64,000 nt of DNA from Isoetes taiwanensis. Taxonomy: Eukaryota > Streptophyta > Lycopodiopsida > Isoetales > Isoetaceae. Of this stretch, positions 47,414 to 59,106 are shown one piece after another. Where the stretch lies: positions 7,841,138 through 7,905,137 of the forward strand of contig JAJEKV010000015.1 in assembly GCA_021234155.1 (NCBI GenBank), given 5' to 3'. A program made the translations under genes and the position numbers. Under the pieces are notes generated by a model. That model did no database searches and was not told the DNA's origin. It saw only the letters and a program-made list of their open reading frames with translations. Positions within the stretch are counted from its first letter, which is position 1, and each line of letters starts with the position of its first letter.

Positions 47414-50040
47414 CTGCATTGATCACTTGATGAGCATTTCCTGAGTCTGATTTATCCAATGTCTCATTTAAAGAAGATGCTGTAGCATTTGGATGAAGCC
47501 CATTATTGCAGAGGTGACCCATCATAGCTTCTTCGTTTAATGTTGAAACTAATACCTGAAACCACTAAGAAGGATAATCCTGCAAGGTATCATTTGGAGC
47601 CAGAGAACACAGAAGCTAAGGGCATATTTCCAGAAGAAGAAAACTATTGCGAAAGGTTGCCTATAAGCAAGAGCCATAGTTTTCAGAAGCTGGAAACCTT
47701 TCGCAAACACTGGGCTCTCTTTTTCTTTAACTCCACAAGTTTCTTTGGCATATGCGAGAAAAATCTTGTTTTGTGCCATTTTCAGCGTGACAACTAAGCG
47801 GTTGAATCGGCTAAGCAGCTCTTTTTGAAAAAACCCAATCGATGCCTCCTTGGTTGAACCACACCGAAACCAAATGCTGTTATGACTTCTGCTTGCAATA
47901 TCTATCCGGCTTCCTGGCAAGATCATCCTGTTTGAGTTACTGTGAGAATTATAGTAATCTGAGCTGTGATAATGGGGAAAAACCCTGCTGCGGCCTGCCC
48001 TTTGTTCTCAGAAGTCTGCTAATCTGCTGCGAGTGCCCTACCAAAAATGACTGCCATAGCGAATTGATGCAGCACAAGAACACAAAATGTTGTGTTACCT
48101 TATGGCGGCGGTGTGCCAGAGCACATGGAACAGAGTTACCGGAGAACGCAAGAACCTTAAGGAGAGGATTTGACGGAGCCGATTCCTCCCAAGCGGATAA
48201 GGTTAAAAACGTGGCATCGTTCGAAATTTTTTCCCAAATATTTTTCCCTCGCGATTTTTTCCCCACCCAGGAATCTAGGAATCGAATCTTGGTGTGTCTC
48301 GATTATATATGTGTAGATATATATGCCTATTTCTTTTAAATTTCACCATTGACAGTGTTATGGTTTTCTTCGTTTTGAATTGTACTGTATAAATTCTGAG
48401 CGAGGTATATATTGGACACCATCACATCATCCCACACCCCCATCCCATGATGACCCATTTTTCCATGGGGCATCAACGATGATCCCATTTAGACTGGGGT
48501 TATAGTTCATACAAGATCTGTTAGAAAAGGTCATTGCATAATACGTGATTTAAGGCAGTGCAGACAGTTGACATAAATTATTGGTGGAGACTAGGCACTA
48601 TCAGAGGTTCAACTATGGGCACATAGACCATGGAAAAATTTCATTATGACCTTAAATGGTTTGAAGGATCATATTGCTAAAAGATTCCTTACGAGGTGTA
48701 GTGGTGTTTGTGGGAAATATTATTTAAAAGGAAAGCATATTAAGAGGTCGGCCGATTTATGTTGTTCAATCACCTGCTTAACCGTCGAACATGGAAATTA
48801 TAAGATAAAAAGAACAATGAATGAGTTGGCATCAGAGAGAGCTGATTGGAATCACCCTATGAAGATAATATCCTAATTCACCAATTAGGATTGAATCGTC
48901 ATTGATATTATTAGCTACAGTGCACTACTGCTACAGTGCACTGAAGCTACAGTGTTTTTTGAGCATTGGATATTTTGCTGCCTTGTATAACTTGACCATT
49001 GAAGATTTGCTATATACATTGAATTCAATACTTGAAATTCTATATCATTAGAGTTGTTCTTAACAAATATTATGGTCTACCAGTTTTGCTAAGAACATTG
49101 TAATCCAACATTTGAGTCTCACAAGATCATTTTCATCCTTAAACAAATAAACCATACATTCTAAGATCTAATGCCTATGCTTCAAAATCCCTAGTTCCGG
49201 ATCTCTGCCATAAAATTCGTTGCCGGGAACCTCTGCCATGAATTCAATTTGGCACCTTTGCCAAGATTTGGCTTTGATGTGGTTTGGCTTATCTGGCCAT
49301 AGTGCAAACCGAGCCAGAGATGTCTCCAAGCACCTTCCAAGTAGACGCCATGGTCCAACCTGACGCAGCCACTGCCATATACAGATTTAGATGTAGATAT
49401 GTAGGATGCAGCTCCAGATCGTGCACATAGGCTAGAAGGTAGGGCCTTAGAACAGACACAGAGTATAGATTCAGATCAGTCTCAGCAGAGCTCGGCACTT
49501 GAATTTGAGTCTCGTGGGGGTTGCGAAAGCAAGCTCAAGTTCATGTTTAGATACAGAGGCAACTACACGATTTTTCTCAGATATTACGCATATCCGAAGC
49601 CAAGGATCTTTTACAACACAAACAATGGGTGCGCACCAGCCTGACAGGCCACGCCACATTCTGGTGCATTTTTCAGAGTCCCGGAATAGGCTACGTGTCT
49701 TGTAGCATGGCAATCACCTTAAGGGCGCTCACTTCTCGATACAGGACCTCTCACCGATCCAGCTAACTTGTCGGCAAGACGAATCTGCAAGGTTCAACAA
49801 ACTAGGCTCCAGAAAAAATGGACAGTATATCCCTAGGCTCAGCACTTGTTCTTGATCAGTGATCTGCAAACCGCTGCCTAGGATATTTCTAGATGCCTCC
49901 CCACGTTTGGTGTGCACTTTTGTTTTTTCTTTTTAAATTTAACTTGTATGTTTCTTGGTTATATGAGGAAGCTTAGTACCCCCGGTTTTGTTTAGGCATC
50001 GGCCCTTTGCTTTGTACCTTCATGGCCCGAGGGGGTCTCT
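47414..50040. other. CACTA interior, possible CLC 5' flank and unassigned sequence
   Basis: 47842-48339 is open on both strands; the plus frame is unusually Cys-rich, but no domain is apparent, and the minus frame could be a 5' exon of the captured CLC gene. 48640-48880 and 49289-49917 hold short frames without recognisable features. Confidence 0.35.
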
Positions 50041-50097
50041 GTGGACGTAAAAAATGTCATATTATCTTATCTTATCTTACCTTATCTTATCTTATCT
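50041..50097 (+). mobile_element. 3' tail of a non-LTR retroelement (TTATC tail)
   Basis: GTGGACGTAAAAA is followed by about nine CTTAT/TTATC units. The same GTGGACGTAAAAA plus TTATC tail is at 60988-61020. The element body upstream is not recognised. Confidence 0.55.
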
Positions 50098-50269
50098 AGA
50101 TATTTGACAGTGTATGTCATGCTCCACCCAATTTTGCATATAAGCTAACGAGTATTTGCTGAATTTCGTATAGAAACTCCGAAATTCCTATTATAATTTT
50201 TCCTGCCAAGCGAAAACTCGAAATGGAAAATAAAGATTCTAACCAGAAATTAAAGAGACTAATACCCTG

Positions 50270-50900
50270 TTTTATGCCTGCTAAGTGGCATATTTAAGCC
50301 ATGTCCCTTTGAGTCTATGTGGCATGTTTGAACCACGTATCTAGTTTAAGCCACGTCTTATGTTTTAGCCTAGGAGTATGTTTGAGATGTTTGAGCCAAA
50401 AGTGACATACTCTCGCCTAGGGGCATATTTGAACCTCGGAGCATAACATTTCAACCGTAAAAAAAAACATATGAAATCATATGTCATCCTAACAAAAAAA
50501 AAATATATTTTGAAAAAACATTTTTATGACCCTAGTAGAATACCAGGGGCATGTTTGAGCCACGGGTCATGTTTAAGCCTAGGCTATGTTTGATCCCAAG
50601 GGCAATATTTGAGCCAAGGTGGATGTTTGAGCCTAGGGAATGTTTGACCGTAGGAACAATGCTTTTAGGTAGTATGTTTGATCCTATGTGGCTGTTTGAG
50701 CCTATGGCATGATTGACCGACAACACTTCAGCCTATATGGCATATTTGAGCATATATGGCATGTTTAAGCCGAGGCGTATTAGCCTATGTGGCATGTTTG
50801 AGCTAATGTGGCACGTTTGAGCCGTGTGTCCTGTTTGAGCCCAGTTGGCATGTTCAAGCCTAGGGGGCATGTTTGAGTCTAGGGGCATCTCCGGGGGGTT
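50270..50900. repeat. Degenerate tandem array of GGCATGTTTGAGCC units
   Basis: More than twenty units of about 20-30 bases of the type TGTGGCATGTTTGAGCCTAG, diverged, with an A-rich interruption near 50455-50525. No coding potential. Confidence 0.85.
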
Positions 50901-52680
50901 ATACGCTAATGCCCACCCTCTCAGAGCTTGGTTTCCCTATCTGATCATTGGATCCTCCATTCAAGGATCCTGTTTCAAGTAGGTAAAACAGAATCCAAGA
51001 TTGATCCAAGAGAGCTTATTAAACTGCAAAGCATCCTATGGTCGATCATGTGTATAAACACAACCATTTTGTCGTTTGGGTAGTATGGAGGCTCCAAAAT
51101 CACAATTCAAATTTGCCATAAGATTACCCTAAGAACCAAGTTCCACGGTCAGTTTTATCCAAGAAAGAAACATGAACGACCTACATGGCAATATTCCACA
51201 GGCACCACCTAGGCTTATTGACTACTAGTGTGTTACACGAGCTATTTTGGTGCTTCTTGAAAAAAGGGTGGTCTTCTGCCCACAAAACTTGGTCCCTAGG
51301 GTAATGCCAATATTCTGAGTCCGTTGGCAAAGTTGATTCACATTTTTTGGAGTGGGGGAACAGCTCGTCCATCGCCAAGGCCTTTGGGAGAGGAGTTTTA
51401 AGGCAAGCTGCTTCTGGGGAGTTTTTTAAGAGCCTTGGTCAAATCTGACTAGGATATGGCCTATGAAACGTGAACCTTGTGTTTTGCTAGTTTCTTGAAA
51501 GGTTGAGTTTTGGTCATTTGCACTTGGAACCAAGGATAGGGTCAAGGTTGCATACGTTAAATATGAAAAAAGTATGAAACATATGGAACTCTCTTTTATT
51601 TATTCATTGCAAAAATATACAGATGTAAAAAAAAAAAACGGTCAGTAGAAAGTCGTAGGAAAGTGACACAGCCGCGAAAGTTCAGTGACTCGGCCACTGA
51701 AGAAATGAAGTTTGAACCTACTGACCATCCCAAATTTTTCCAAACATTATTGCTCTCGCAAAAGCTGCTATTAAATTCGAAATAACAGGTCGGAAGGAGG
51801 ATAAATCCAAAATCAATTCTATCATTTCTCGTTGCGCCGCATTTCCAATTGCGACTTCTCAACTAGGTCTTCATTTCATGCGACAGAAACTCGAGCTTCA
51901 AAACATAAACCCTTCGATAACCTAGCAACTTTACATTTCAGAGGCCTAGGGTTTTTCCAAATCAAGTCGAGCAAGTCTCCTTTTATCCAGATTCTGACAA
52001 TAATTATTGGTGGATCATTATGCATTCTCAACCTAGATCCCCTCGTGTGATTGAATTCCTGCACCTAAAGATAACATTGGGCCAATATTTGATGATGAAG
52101 ATCGACAATTTGATCATATAGCAGAGGACTTTACACCCATAGGAGATAGGGAAGTTGATGTATCGCACTTTTACAATATTGAAGGCAATATTACACCTAT
52201 ATAACATAATGAAGGAACAAATGACACATGATCTCAAGCACCAGATGTTGAAGAAGATACTGATTTCATTGTTCGATCTCCAATGATGATCTCTCCTCCA
52301 CGAGATGAGGTTGGAAGTAGTGGGCAACTAACTAAGTGACGATGGCATTAAAATGAAGATGAAAAAGCTCTAAGCATTGGTTCACATTTTAATTTGCATA
52401 CAAATTTGCACTTATGGATGATGATGAATTGGACGACATTGAGCATGATATCGAAGACCAATTCAATGCTTTGTGACAATTTAAGTTGAATTTCTTACAA
52501 AAGTTTGCTCTAAGTTTCTTTCCTTGCAATTTGATTAGATATTTAAGATCTAAAGACATTACATGCATACACACATATATATTGGATATAATGTTTATGC
52601 AATATTTCTAATGTTATTTATATGTTTAGCATATTATCATTAAAACCATGCTAGTCTAACTGATTACTATAAATTGCTAT
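50901..52680. other. CACTA interior, no gene assigned
   Basis: Mostly short frames. An acidic plus-strand stretch at about 52075-52330 (DDEDRQFDHIAEDFTPIGDR) is open apart from two stops and might be a decayed exon; I cannot name it. Confidence 0.4.
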
Positions 52681-53225
52681 TTGCAAGGTTGTTTCCCCTA
52701 TACCAGCTAGTGGCACTTTTGTGTCAAATTTAGCCCTTTTTGCGTCAAGATATTTATGTATTTCTACTTCATAATGTCACTATATTGATACTTTTTTCAC
52801 GCAATCATGAGACATAAATGCTACAATCTATAATAGAGAATTGATGTAAAATTGTCGATATGTTTGACACTATAAAATGACACACACGTTTTACAAAAGT
52901 TGACAAGAACCTATTACAAAATCTGACACAAATGTGTAACAATATTGACTAAAACTTCAGAAGTAGTGATGTTTACCTATTGCTATACGACTTAAATTAT
53001 GTCACAATCTTTTCGCAATACATGATGTAACCATCGTTAGAAAGCTAGTGAAAAAGTACCAGAATTTTGACACACATATATCAAAAAAATGACGTTGTTG
53101 TTGACACAAGTTCTGACGCAATCAAATTAATTTGCGTCACTTTTAACCTTTTGACACAAATCTGACAAACCTTAAATGTAGCGACACAGGGATTGACGCA
53201 AAAACCCTATCCTCTTGTAGTGCTT

Positions 53226-53695
53226 CCTGCCAAAGCCCATACATTTGCTCCACTTAATGACATTATCTTCCTTCTTGCTGCAGCTTTGGATAAATTTCTT
53301 GGCTGTATCTTTAGCAATTTTGAAGAAACATTCTTGTTTATATCTCCTTTTTTTCCAACAATCATTGATAACAGTGAATGTTTTGCAGCCAATTTATCTT
53401 TGCTATTAGCAGACTTTACTTCTTGAAGCCCATCTTTCAAGTTTCTGATCATTGATTTCATAACAATAACTTCGGAAGGATTTCCAATTACAGGTTCGAA
53501 AACAGAAAAAAGCCTGTCATCTTGCAACAAACGATCACAAAAAACTAATCTTTGATCTGGACGAAGCGTTTGCCAGCAACTGAGGATGCAATCCACCGAC
53601 CTGTCAACACGCTGCTTTATTTGTTCATAACACTGGCCAATGTCGGCATATTTGCGCTTAGAACCATCACTTCCATTGGAATTCTCACCCTCCAT
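53226..53695 (-). CDS. DDE-type transposase of the giant element, N-terminal exon
   Basis: The ATG at 53695 starts MEGENSNGSDGSKRKYADIG. The exon encodes a mostly helical N-terminal region (YEQIKQRVDRSVDCILSCWQ, LRPDQRLVFCDRLLQDDRLF, SKAAARRKIMSLSGANVWAL). It ends at the CACTA insertion: the last codons (GCA GGA AG) continue, after removal of the CACTA element and one CTT copy, into 42868 as G-ATG-CCA-AGA with an open frame. The gene therefore spans both sides of the CACTA element. The function is inferred from the catalytic motifs in the downstream part. Confidence 0.7.
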
Positions 53696-54175
53696 GAACA
53701 GATTGAAATTGATTTGTATTTCTTGTATGTTTGCTTCTGGAATTCGTTTGATGTTCGTCCTGTGAAAGGGGGGGATTTCGGAAAGGGAGGGACGGATCCA
53801 TTCGAATTGGTTCGGTGGTTCGGTGGTTAACCAAGAATTTCGGGGGGAATGTCAGGGATGATCTTGCAATCATTGCATATCTGACACAAAACGACAAACC
53901 ATAGTATCTTGATGTACATCTAAAATGTACCCCAAAAAAGCACAAATTCGTCCTTCAATTCAGTACGATGTACGTACACCCTTTCATGCTTTTACCCCGC
54001 TCCCAAGAATTCATGGAGAGGATGGAAAGTATGAAAGATGCTCTACAGCAAGCTCAAGCAAGCTCAAGCTCAAGCATTGAAGAACCTGAAAAAGGCCTGA
54101 AAGACGAAGAGCAACCTGACCCTTGAGAATTATTTGTTATCTATTCGACTATTTCGGCATAGAAGTAACTCGAAA

Positions 54176-54196
54176 TTGGGCGCCCGCCCAATTTCA
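54176..54196. repeat. Isolated GC-rich palindrome
   Basis: A copy of the TTGGGCGCCCGCCCAA palindrome in the right part of the giant element, the same family as the arrays at 31100-34210. I noticed none outside the element. Confidence 0.8.
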
Positions 54197-54756
54197 GGCT
54201 GCATTACTGTACATTTAGTCATAATGTTATATGCTCCATATGTTTGTAAACGATATATAATGAATGTCTCGCATTAAATGTTATTATATCCACTTATGTT
54301 CTGCTATACACCCTCTATTCTATACACTTACGAGCATTTGAGATATATATGGACTTACAAGAGCTTCCTGAGTTGGCGTCTGATTTCTTCTGTTCCATTC
54401 TGGTTCATCTCGTTACAGACCTCAACCTGCAGCTGGTTCGCATGAGCTAATATTGGCTCGCAGATATGGGACTGCATTTCGCTCATTGTGAATCCATCGC
54501 TGCGTCCGGTTCGGACTATTCTGAGTGTCCCCGACTATGAATCTACACTATGCGGATTTGCGAAAGCCGGTTTCAGTAGCAAGACCACCTATAGTGAAGG
54601 CGCTTGGGCGGGACACAAACTTGGATGGCACTTCTTTGGCTTAATAGATATAAGGCCTGTCATCTCACCTACCTACACGATTCCCGAAATTTTGCATCAT
54701 TCTAACAAATAAAACCCCTATATTCTAAAAATTCGGGTCCATTTGGGAGTCATATG

Positions 54757-55592
54757 GACTTAGGGAAAGTCCATATATAATGAAATTATGCTTAAAATCT
54801 CATCTTCATTTCCAGTTGCAGTAAGTGTTATCATTTCCCCGGCGGGGTAGTAATCATCTTTGGTAAACTTTCCCCTCCCTGACTGGTGATACAAATAAAG
54901 GTATGCCTCTGTGGGTTTGCGCTCTCTCGCTCCCCTGTGCACGTACCACGTCTGGTCTGACAGTTCATATGTTTGTGGCTCTGGTGGTGCCGCCTTTGAT
55001 GATTGGCCTCTCTGTGTGAACTTGATCTTTGGGCTGAAAAGGAGCAAAAAAACCCATTTTTACACCAAAAATACAGTTTTTCGCCACTATTTTGGACACT
55101 TTAACTGTAAGAAAACTGGCTTAAAGGACCTAAAATGCACGCTATTTTAACCCTTTATTTGTGTCATTTGACCTTTAAAACTCAACATTAATACTCAACT
55201 ACTAAGGTTCAGGACATTTTTTTAGACTCTCGACACCTTACGAGAATAGAAGCCACAAACGTTGTCTTCTGTATAAATTTATACCGAATGTGTTCTGGAA
55301 CAGTATAAAATTATATGCCTCGAGCAAGAGCGGTATAAATTTATACCGTTGCAGAACACTCCCGGTATAAATTTATACGCCTCGAGCAAGAGCGGTATAA
55401 ATTTATACCGTTAAATTTATACGCCTCGAGCACGAGCGGTGGTGTAAATTTATACCACTCTTGCTCGAGGCGTATAAATTTATACCGTTCCAGAACACAT
55501 TCGGTATAAATTTATACAGAAGGACCTTAGACTCAACAGATTAAAAGAGAGGAGAAACTAGAATAGTACGGAATAGAGACTTACGTGGCCAT
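54757..55592 (-). CDS. Small (about 93-residue) element protein, two exons
   Basis: Exon 1 is only ATGGCCAC (55592-55585), followed by donor GTAAGT; exon 2 starts at 55033 after CTCCTTTTCAG. The splice gives MATPKIKFTQRGQSSKAAPP, then ELSDQTWYVHRGARERKPTE, and ends IISLYMDFP at a TAA near 54757. The ~550 bp intron holds most of the right palindrome array. The protein is basic at its start, with a Tyr-rich centre; I do not recognise it. A further coding-like minus-strand stretch lies at 54360-54490 (MSEMQSHICEPILAHANQLQ, EEIRRQLRKLL), possibly another exon. It is transcribed away from the gene at 55975, so the two share a promoter region of about 380 bp. Confidence 0.55.
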
Positions 55593-55972
55593 GATCGTAT
55601 GGATTCGCTTATAGCTGTTCGGAGGAGCAAATTGGGGGGCGGAGGGGGGGGGGGTATATAAGGCGCAGCACGAGCGCCTTCGACTCCGAGCAGCATATGT
55701 AGAAAATAGAGTGACCGGCGCCGGGCTTAAGTACCTCTGTTAAGTGCCTTTTCGTATAGCGTTTCTCCATAAAGTTTCCAATACAAGTGTCTGTGAGTTT
55801 TCGTATAAATTTATACCGTTTCTGTTCTATGTTGCCCTCCTCTGTATAAATTTATACCATCTCTGTATAAATTTATACAGTCTGCCGCTTCGAGTTTCCC
55901 TTCTCTGTATAAATTTATACCATCTCTGTATAAATTTATACCGTCTGCTCTTCTGTCGTATAAATTTATACA
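55270..55972. repeat. Right palindrome array, GTATAAATTTATAC family
   Basis: At least thirteen copies, near 55270, 55302, 55332, 55362, 55392, 55415, 55440, 55478, 55502, 55804, 55845, 55865, 55905, 55925 and 55958, many exact. A block around CCTCGAGCAAGAGCGG is repeated between some of them. The last copy ends two to three bases before the ATG at 55975. Frames crossing the array encode CINLYR-like peptides that are not real proteins. Confidence 0.9.
55655..55663 (+). promoter_or_regulatory. TATA box of the right transposase-like gene
   Basis: TATATAAGG directly follows a run of about eleven Gs and lies between the divergent start codons at 55592 (minus) and 55975 (plus). A start site about 30 bases downstream would give a 5' leader containing several GTATAAATTTATAC palindromes. 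Confidence 0.55.
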
Positions 55973-55974
55973 GT

Positions 55975-58900
55975 ATGGCTCGAGAGAAAAGAACTGCAGA
56001 GCCTCCAACTCCTGTTCGCAGGCTTCCTCCTGCAATGACTTTCACTCCACCTCAACTGACACCAGGAAGTAGCCAAGAAAATTCTGCCTCCGATATTCAA
56101 ACCCCCCGCTCTGTTGAGTTTACTCCAGCACAACCACCTCGGCTTCCACCACCTGTTCAATTTACTCCACCACACCCTGCTCCTGAACATCGTTTGCCCC
56201 CACCAATGCGTTTTACTCCACCACAGGCAAGAGAGCTCAGACTACCTCCTCCAGTTCATTTTAGTGCGTCGCCCATAGTCCACCGTAGGCTGCATCCCCG
56301 GAGGCAAATCACGCCAACTCCATCCATTTCGCTAAATGGTACCACAACAAGTGGGAGCAATCCACGCAACTCTTCGTGGTTCTACGACACCGTGAGCTGG
56401 TCATTTACGCCACCAACCTCGATTATTTTTCCCCGAGAGAGGGAAAGCACCTCCCCCCGTGACTTGCCCACACCAAACCTCTCAAAGATCTACTAGTACA
56501 CCTCATGTTGATCTCTCAGACGAAGAAACACCTCATGTTGATCTCTCAGACGAGGACCTACCAAAGCCACAAGACTCTATGTTCGAATTCAAAGCTCCTG
56601 CAAGTAAGAATCTTAAGCGTAACTTACACAAGAAAGCATGTACAACCCAAAAAAGAAAGAAACTCATGGACGAGGCTCACTTGAGGGCAACACATACAAA
56701 GCACTGTTGTTCTCAACGTTGTTTGCTTAAGATTGGACTAAAGGAATTGAGGTTGATTCGTGATAGTTCTGATTCAATGATGACTCTGCTAGACCAAAGG
56801 GGCTACTTAGCCTTCAATATTAGGCGGATTATGGTGAGAAGTTTACTTACACTGGTGGCCACACCGTCCCCGTCAAACAACCTTTAAATTGATTCATGCT
56901 TTAGGCAGCGGGCGACTTAATTTGAAGCTCAAGAAAAGGCTTGACAAGAATCCGGGCATTAATGACTCGCCATTCAGGAGGTATATCCAGAATTCATGCC
57001 CTTCAATGTGTTTCCTGGATGGAAGGTTTCTTTAAGGAGTCTTGCGAGAAACCCCCTAACAGCCCCATGTACCACTTGAGTGACAACTTCACGAAACGTG
57101 AAGTCTACGATAATTATAAGGACATGTGTGTTGAGGCTGGAGAACGCCATGTCTGCTACTCTTACTTCACTGTGCTCTGGAAAAAAAGAGTTTTCTCGCG
57201 TGTCCATTCCTAGAAAGCACCGGATGTCTGTTTGTGCTACATGCTCTGAATTAAAAGCTCAGAGACAAAATGCAAGGACACTTCACACTAAAAGTAAGCT
57301 TCCGGGACGTGTTCTTGCCTAGTTCTACTTAAAAGTAGGTTCTTTTCTAAACATGTTTTCATTTCAGATGCATTGAAAGAGAAACTGAACAAGCACAGAG
57401 AACAACAATCTTTGGAAAGGAGAAAATTGACAAAACATAGGAAGAGTTAATCGGAACAACCACTCAACTACATATCGGTTGTTATTGATGGAATGGACGA
57501 AGAAGACCACCCTACCACATTTTGTCAATGTGCCTAAGGATCTTCTTGAAGAAGATTTCATACACCGCATGTTGTTGGTGCTATGGTATTTAATGGAAAA
57601 CTATCTTGCAAGGCATTTTTGAACTATCCAAACATTCATCTTGATCCAAATCTCACTATCACAATATTGAATAAGCTTCTTTCCAATCTAGAACATATAC
57701 CACGGTTCTATATATTAAGCTAGACAACACGACAAGAGAAAATAAGAATCAGCGGCGTTTGCTTATTGTGCTATGTTAGTTGAGAAACAAATCTTCAAGA
57801 AGGTGAAGATTGGTTTCTGCTTGTTGGTCATACACACGATCAAATTGATCGGATGTTCAAGAGGTTCTCTAAACGCCTTGCTCGAAAAAAGCTCGACCTA
57901 CCAAAGAATGATTGAGGTTATCCAAGATTCCTACAATCCTCGCCCGGACATCGAAGTTATTAGAAGAAACTTATGATTTCAAGGAATGGATTTTTTGAGA
58001 GATCAACTGGATCACTGTGCTATTGAGCCCTTGAGAAACATTACATTTCAGCATCAGATCAAAATTTCACTTGTAGATGGCAAGGCCATCTTACAAGAAA
58101 AGAAATATGCCACATCCTTGCAGTGGCAGCCAGGAGCAGGTATTCAATTCATTCGCACCATCCCCAATACTAGTTCTATGCTCTCTGCAGAGCAAATGCC
58201 TCTAAAAAGCTTGAAAGAAATCACAAAGAGTAAAAAGGAGGAAAGAGCATTTGACTCAAACAAATCATTGGATTATATTGAGACAAGTATTCAGTCGTGC
58301 TCTAACCACTTTGGGGAGGCAGATGCTTTATGGTGGCCTCGGTTTTTTTCAAGAGCGTGACATGTTGGAAGCTTCATTACAAGGTCGAAGACCCGATTTA
58401 CATTCTAACCGGCCATCTAGGCAAACTCTCCCTGTGCAAGTTGAGAATCAAGAGGAATATGTAGAGATCATGGCTAGCTCGGGGATGAAGATGACAGAGT
58501 CATGTACACCGGCCCCGTGACGCCGCGGCACAACAAGTTGCTCGAAGTCTCCTGCCTCGTAGATCTCGTAGAGAAGATTGAAGGAATGCTCCCTGTGTCG
58601 GTGATAATGATGAAACGGGAAGCCATTCTGGCTAGCTAAATGAAGGTAAGGTAACAAGAGGATGGAATTCCCACTCAATTAAATGTACCTTTGGATGAGA
58701 ACAAATGCTGCCAATGCTTTTCGATTGGGAGTTATACTTTGGAGATGATAAAAACGGGGAGTAGGAAAGAGAGCAAAGTCCAAAAGCAAAACAACTATTT
58801 GCTGTCATAGATCTAGCTGAAGTAAAGGTTCTTGCATATGACTTTGTTCTTACTGCTGCTAATAAGTTACGTATGGTCACTCAAACTTTAATAAGGTCGG

Positions 58901-59106
58901 CATGTGGATTAGACAAACAACCTAGAAAGGTGGCCAAAAAAGATGATGATGAAGACTCACTTGTAGACAGTGAGGAAGAAGATAGTTCAAATACATCCAG
59001 TTTTGAGAGTGAAGCTGAGGATGAAGGCTCAAGTGATCAGGGATTAAATGAGTCTGAGGATGAGATGCATCCTGATATTGCTGCAAAATGTAAGTTTGTC
59101 CGATGA
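55975..59106 (+). CDS. Second transposase-like protein, VGHTHDQID type (disrupted)
   Basis: The ATG at 55975 starts MAREKRTAEPPTPVRRLPPA and a Pro-rich N-terminus with repeated RLPPPVxFTPP units. After a one-base shift at the C6 run (56453-56458) come a duplicated HVDLSDE, KHCCSQRCLLKIGLKEL, GGHTVPV, KLIHALGSGRLNLKLKKRL, YHLSDNFTKREVYDNY, VCYSYFTVLWKKEFSRV and HRMSVCATCSELK, then VVIDGMDEED (about 57478; first Asp), LDNTTRENKNQRR (57719; second Asp), LLVGHTHDQIDRMFKRFSKR (57823), and a Ser/Asp/Glu-rich C-terminus to 59106. This order (zinc-type Cys pairs, D, DNtxxENKN, GHTHxxID) matches from memory an uncharacterised transposase-like family of algae, bryophytes and animals. Stops near 57446, 57530 and 57720-57780 come with clear frame changes, so it is decayed or error-laden. 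Confidence 0.65.

Larger units (their letters stand above)
42872..53222. mobile_element. CACTA (En/Spm-type) element with captured gene fragments
   Basis: The left end is CACTACAACATAATAGGG and the right end, on the reverse strand, CACTACAAGAGGATAGGG; both continue into a T-run and CGTCA. The target duplication is CTT (42869-42871 and 53223-53225). The length is 10,351 bp. The first ~800 and last ~550 bases are full of subterminal words GTGTCA, TGACGC and TGACACAAAT in both orientations, as CACTA elements show. I find no recognisable CACTA transposase, so it is probably non-autonomous. It lies in a coding exon of the giant element's transposase, so it is the younger insertion. Confidence 0.9.

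Noticed and set aside
47842-48339. Cys-rich 165-codon frame as a secreted peptide gene
   Set aside because: No signal peptide, no regular cysteine spacing, and the opposite strand is equally open and fits the captured CLC context.
55744-55974. N-terminal extension of the right transposase-like gene with CINLYR repeats
   Set aside because: These codons come from the palindrome array; the ATG at 55975, just after the last palindrome and downstream of the TATA box, is the better start.
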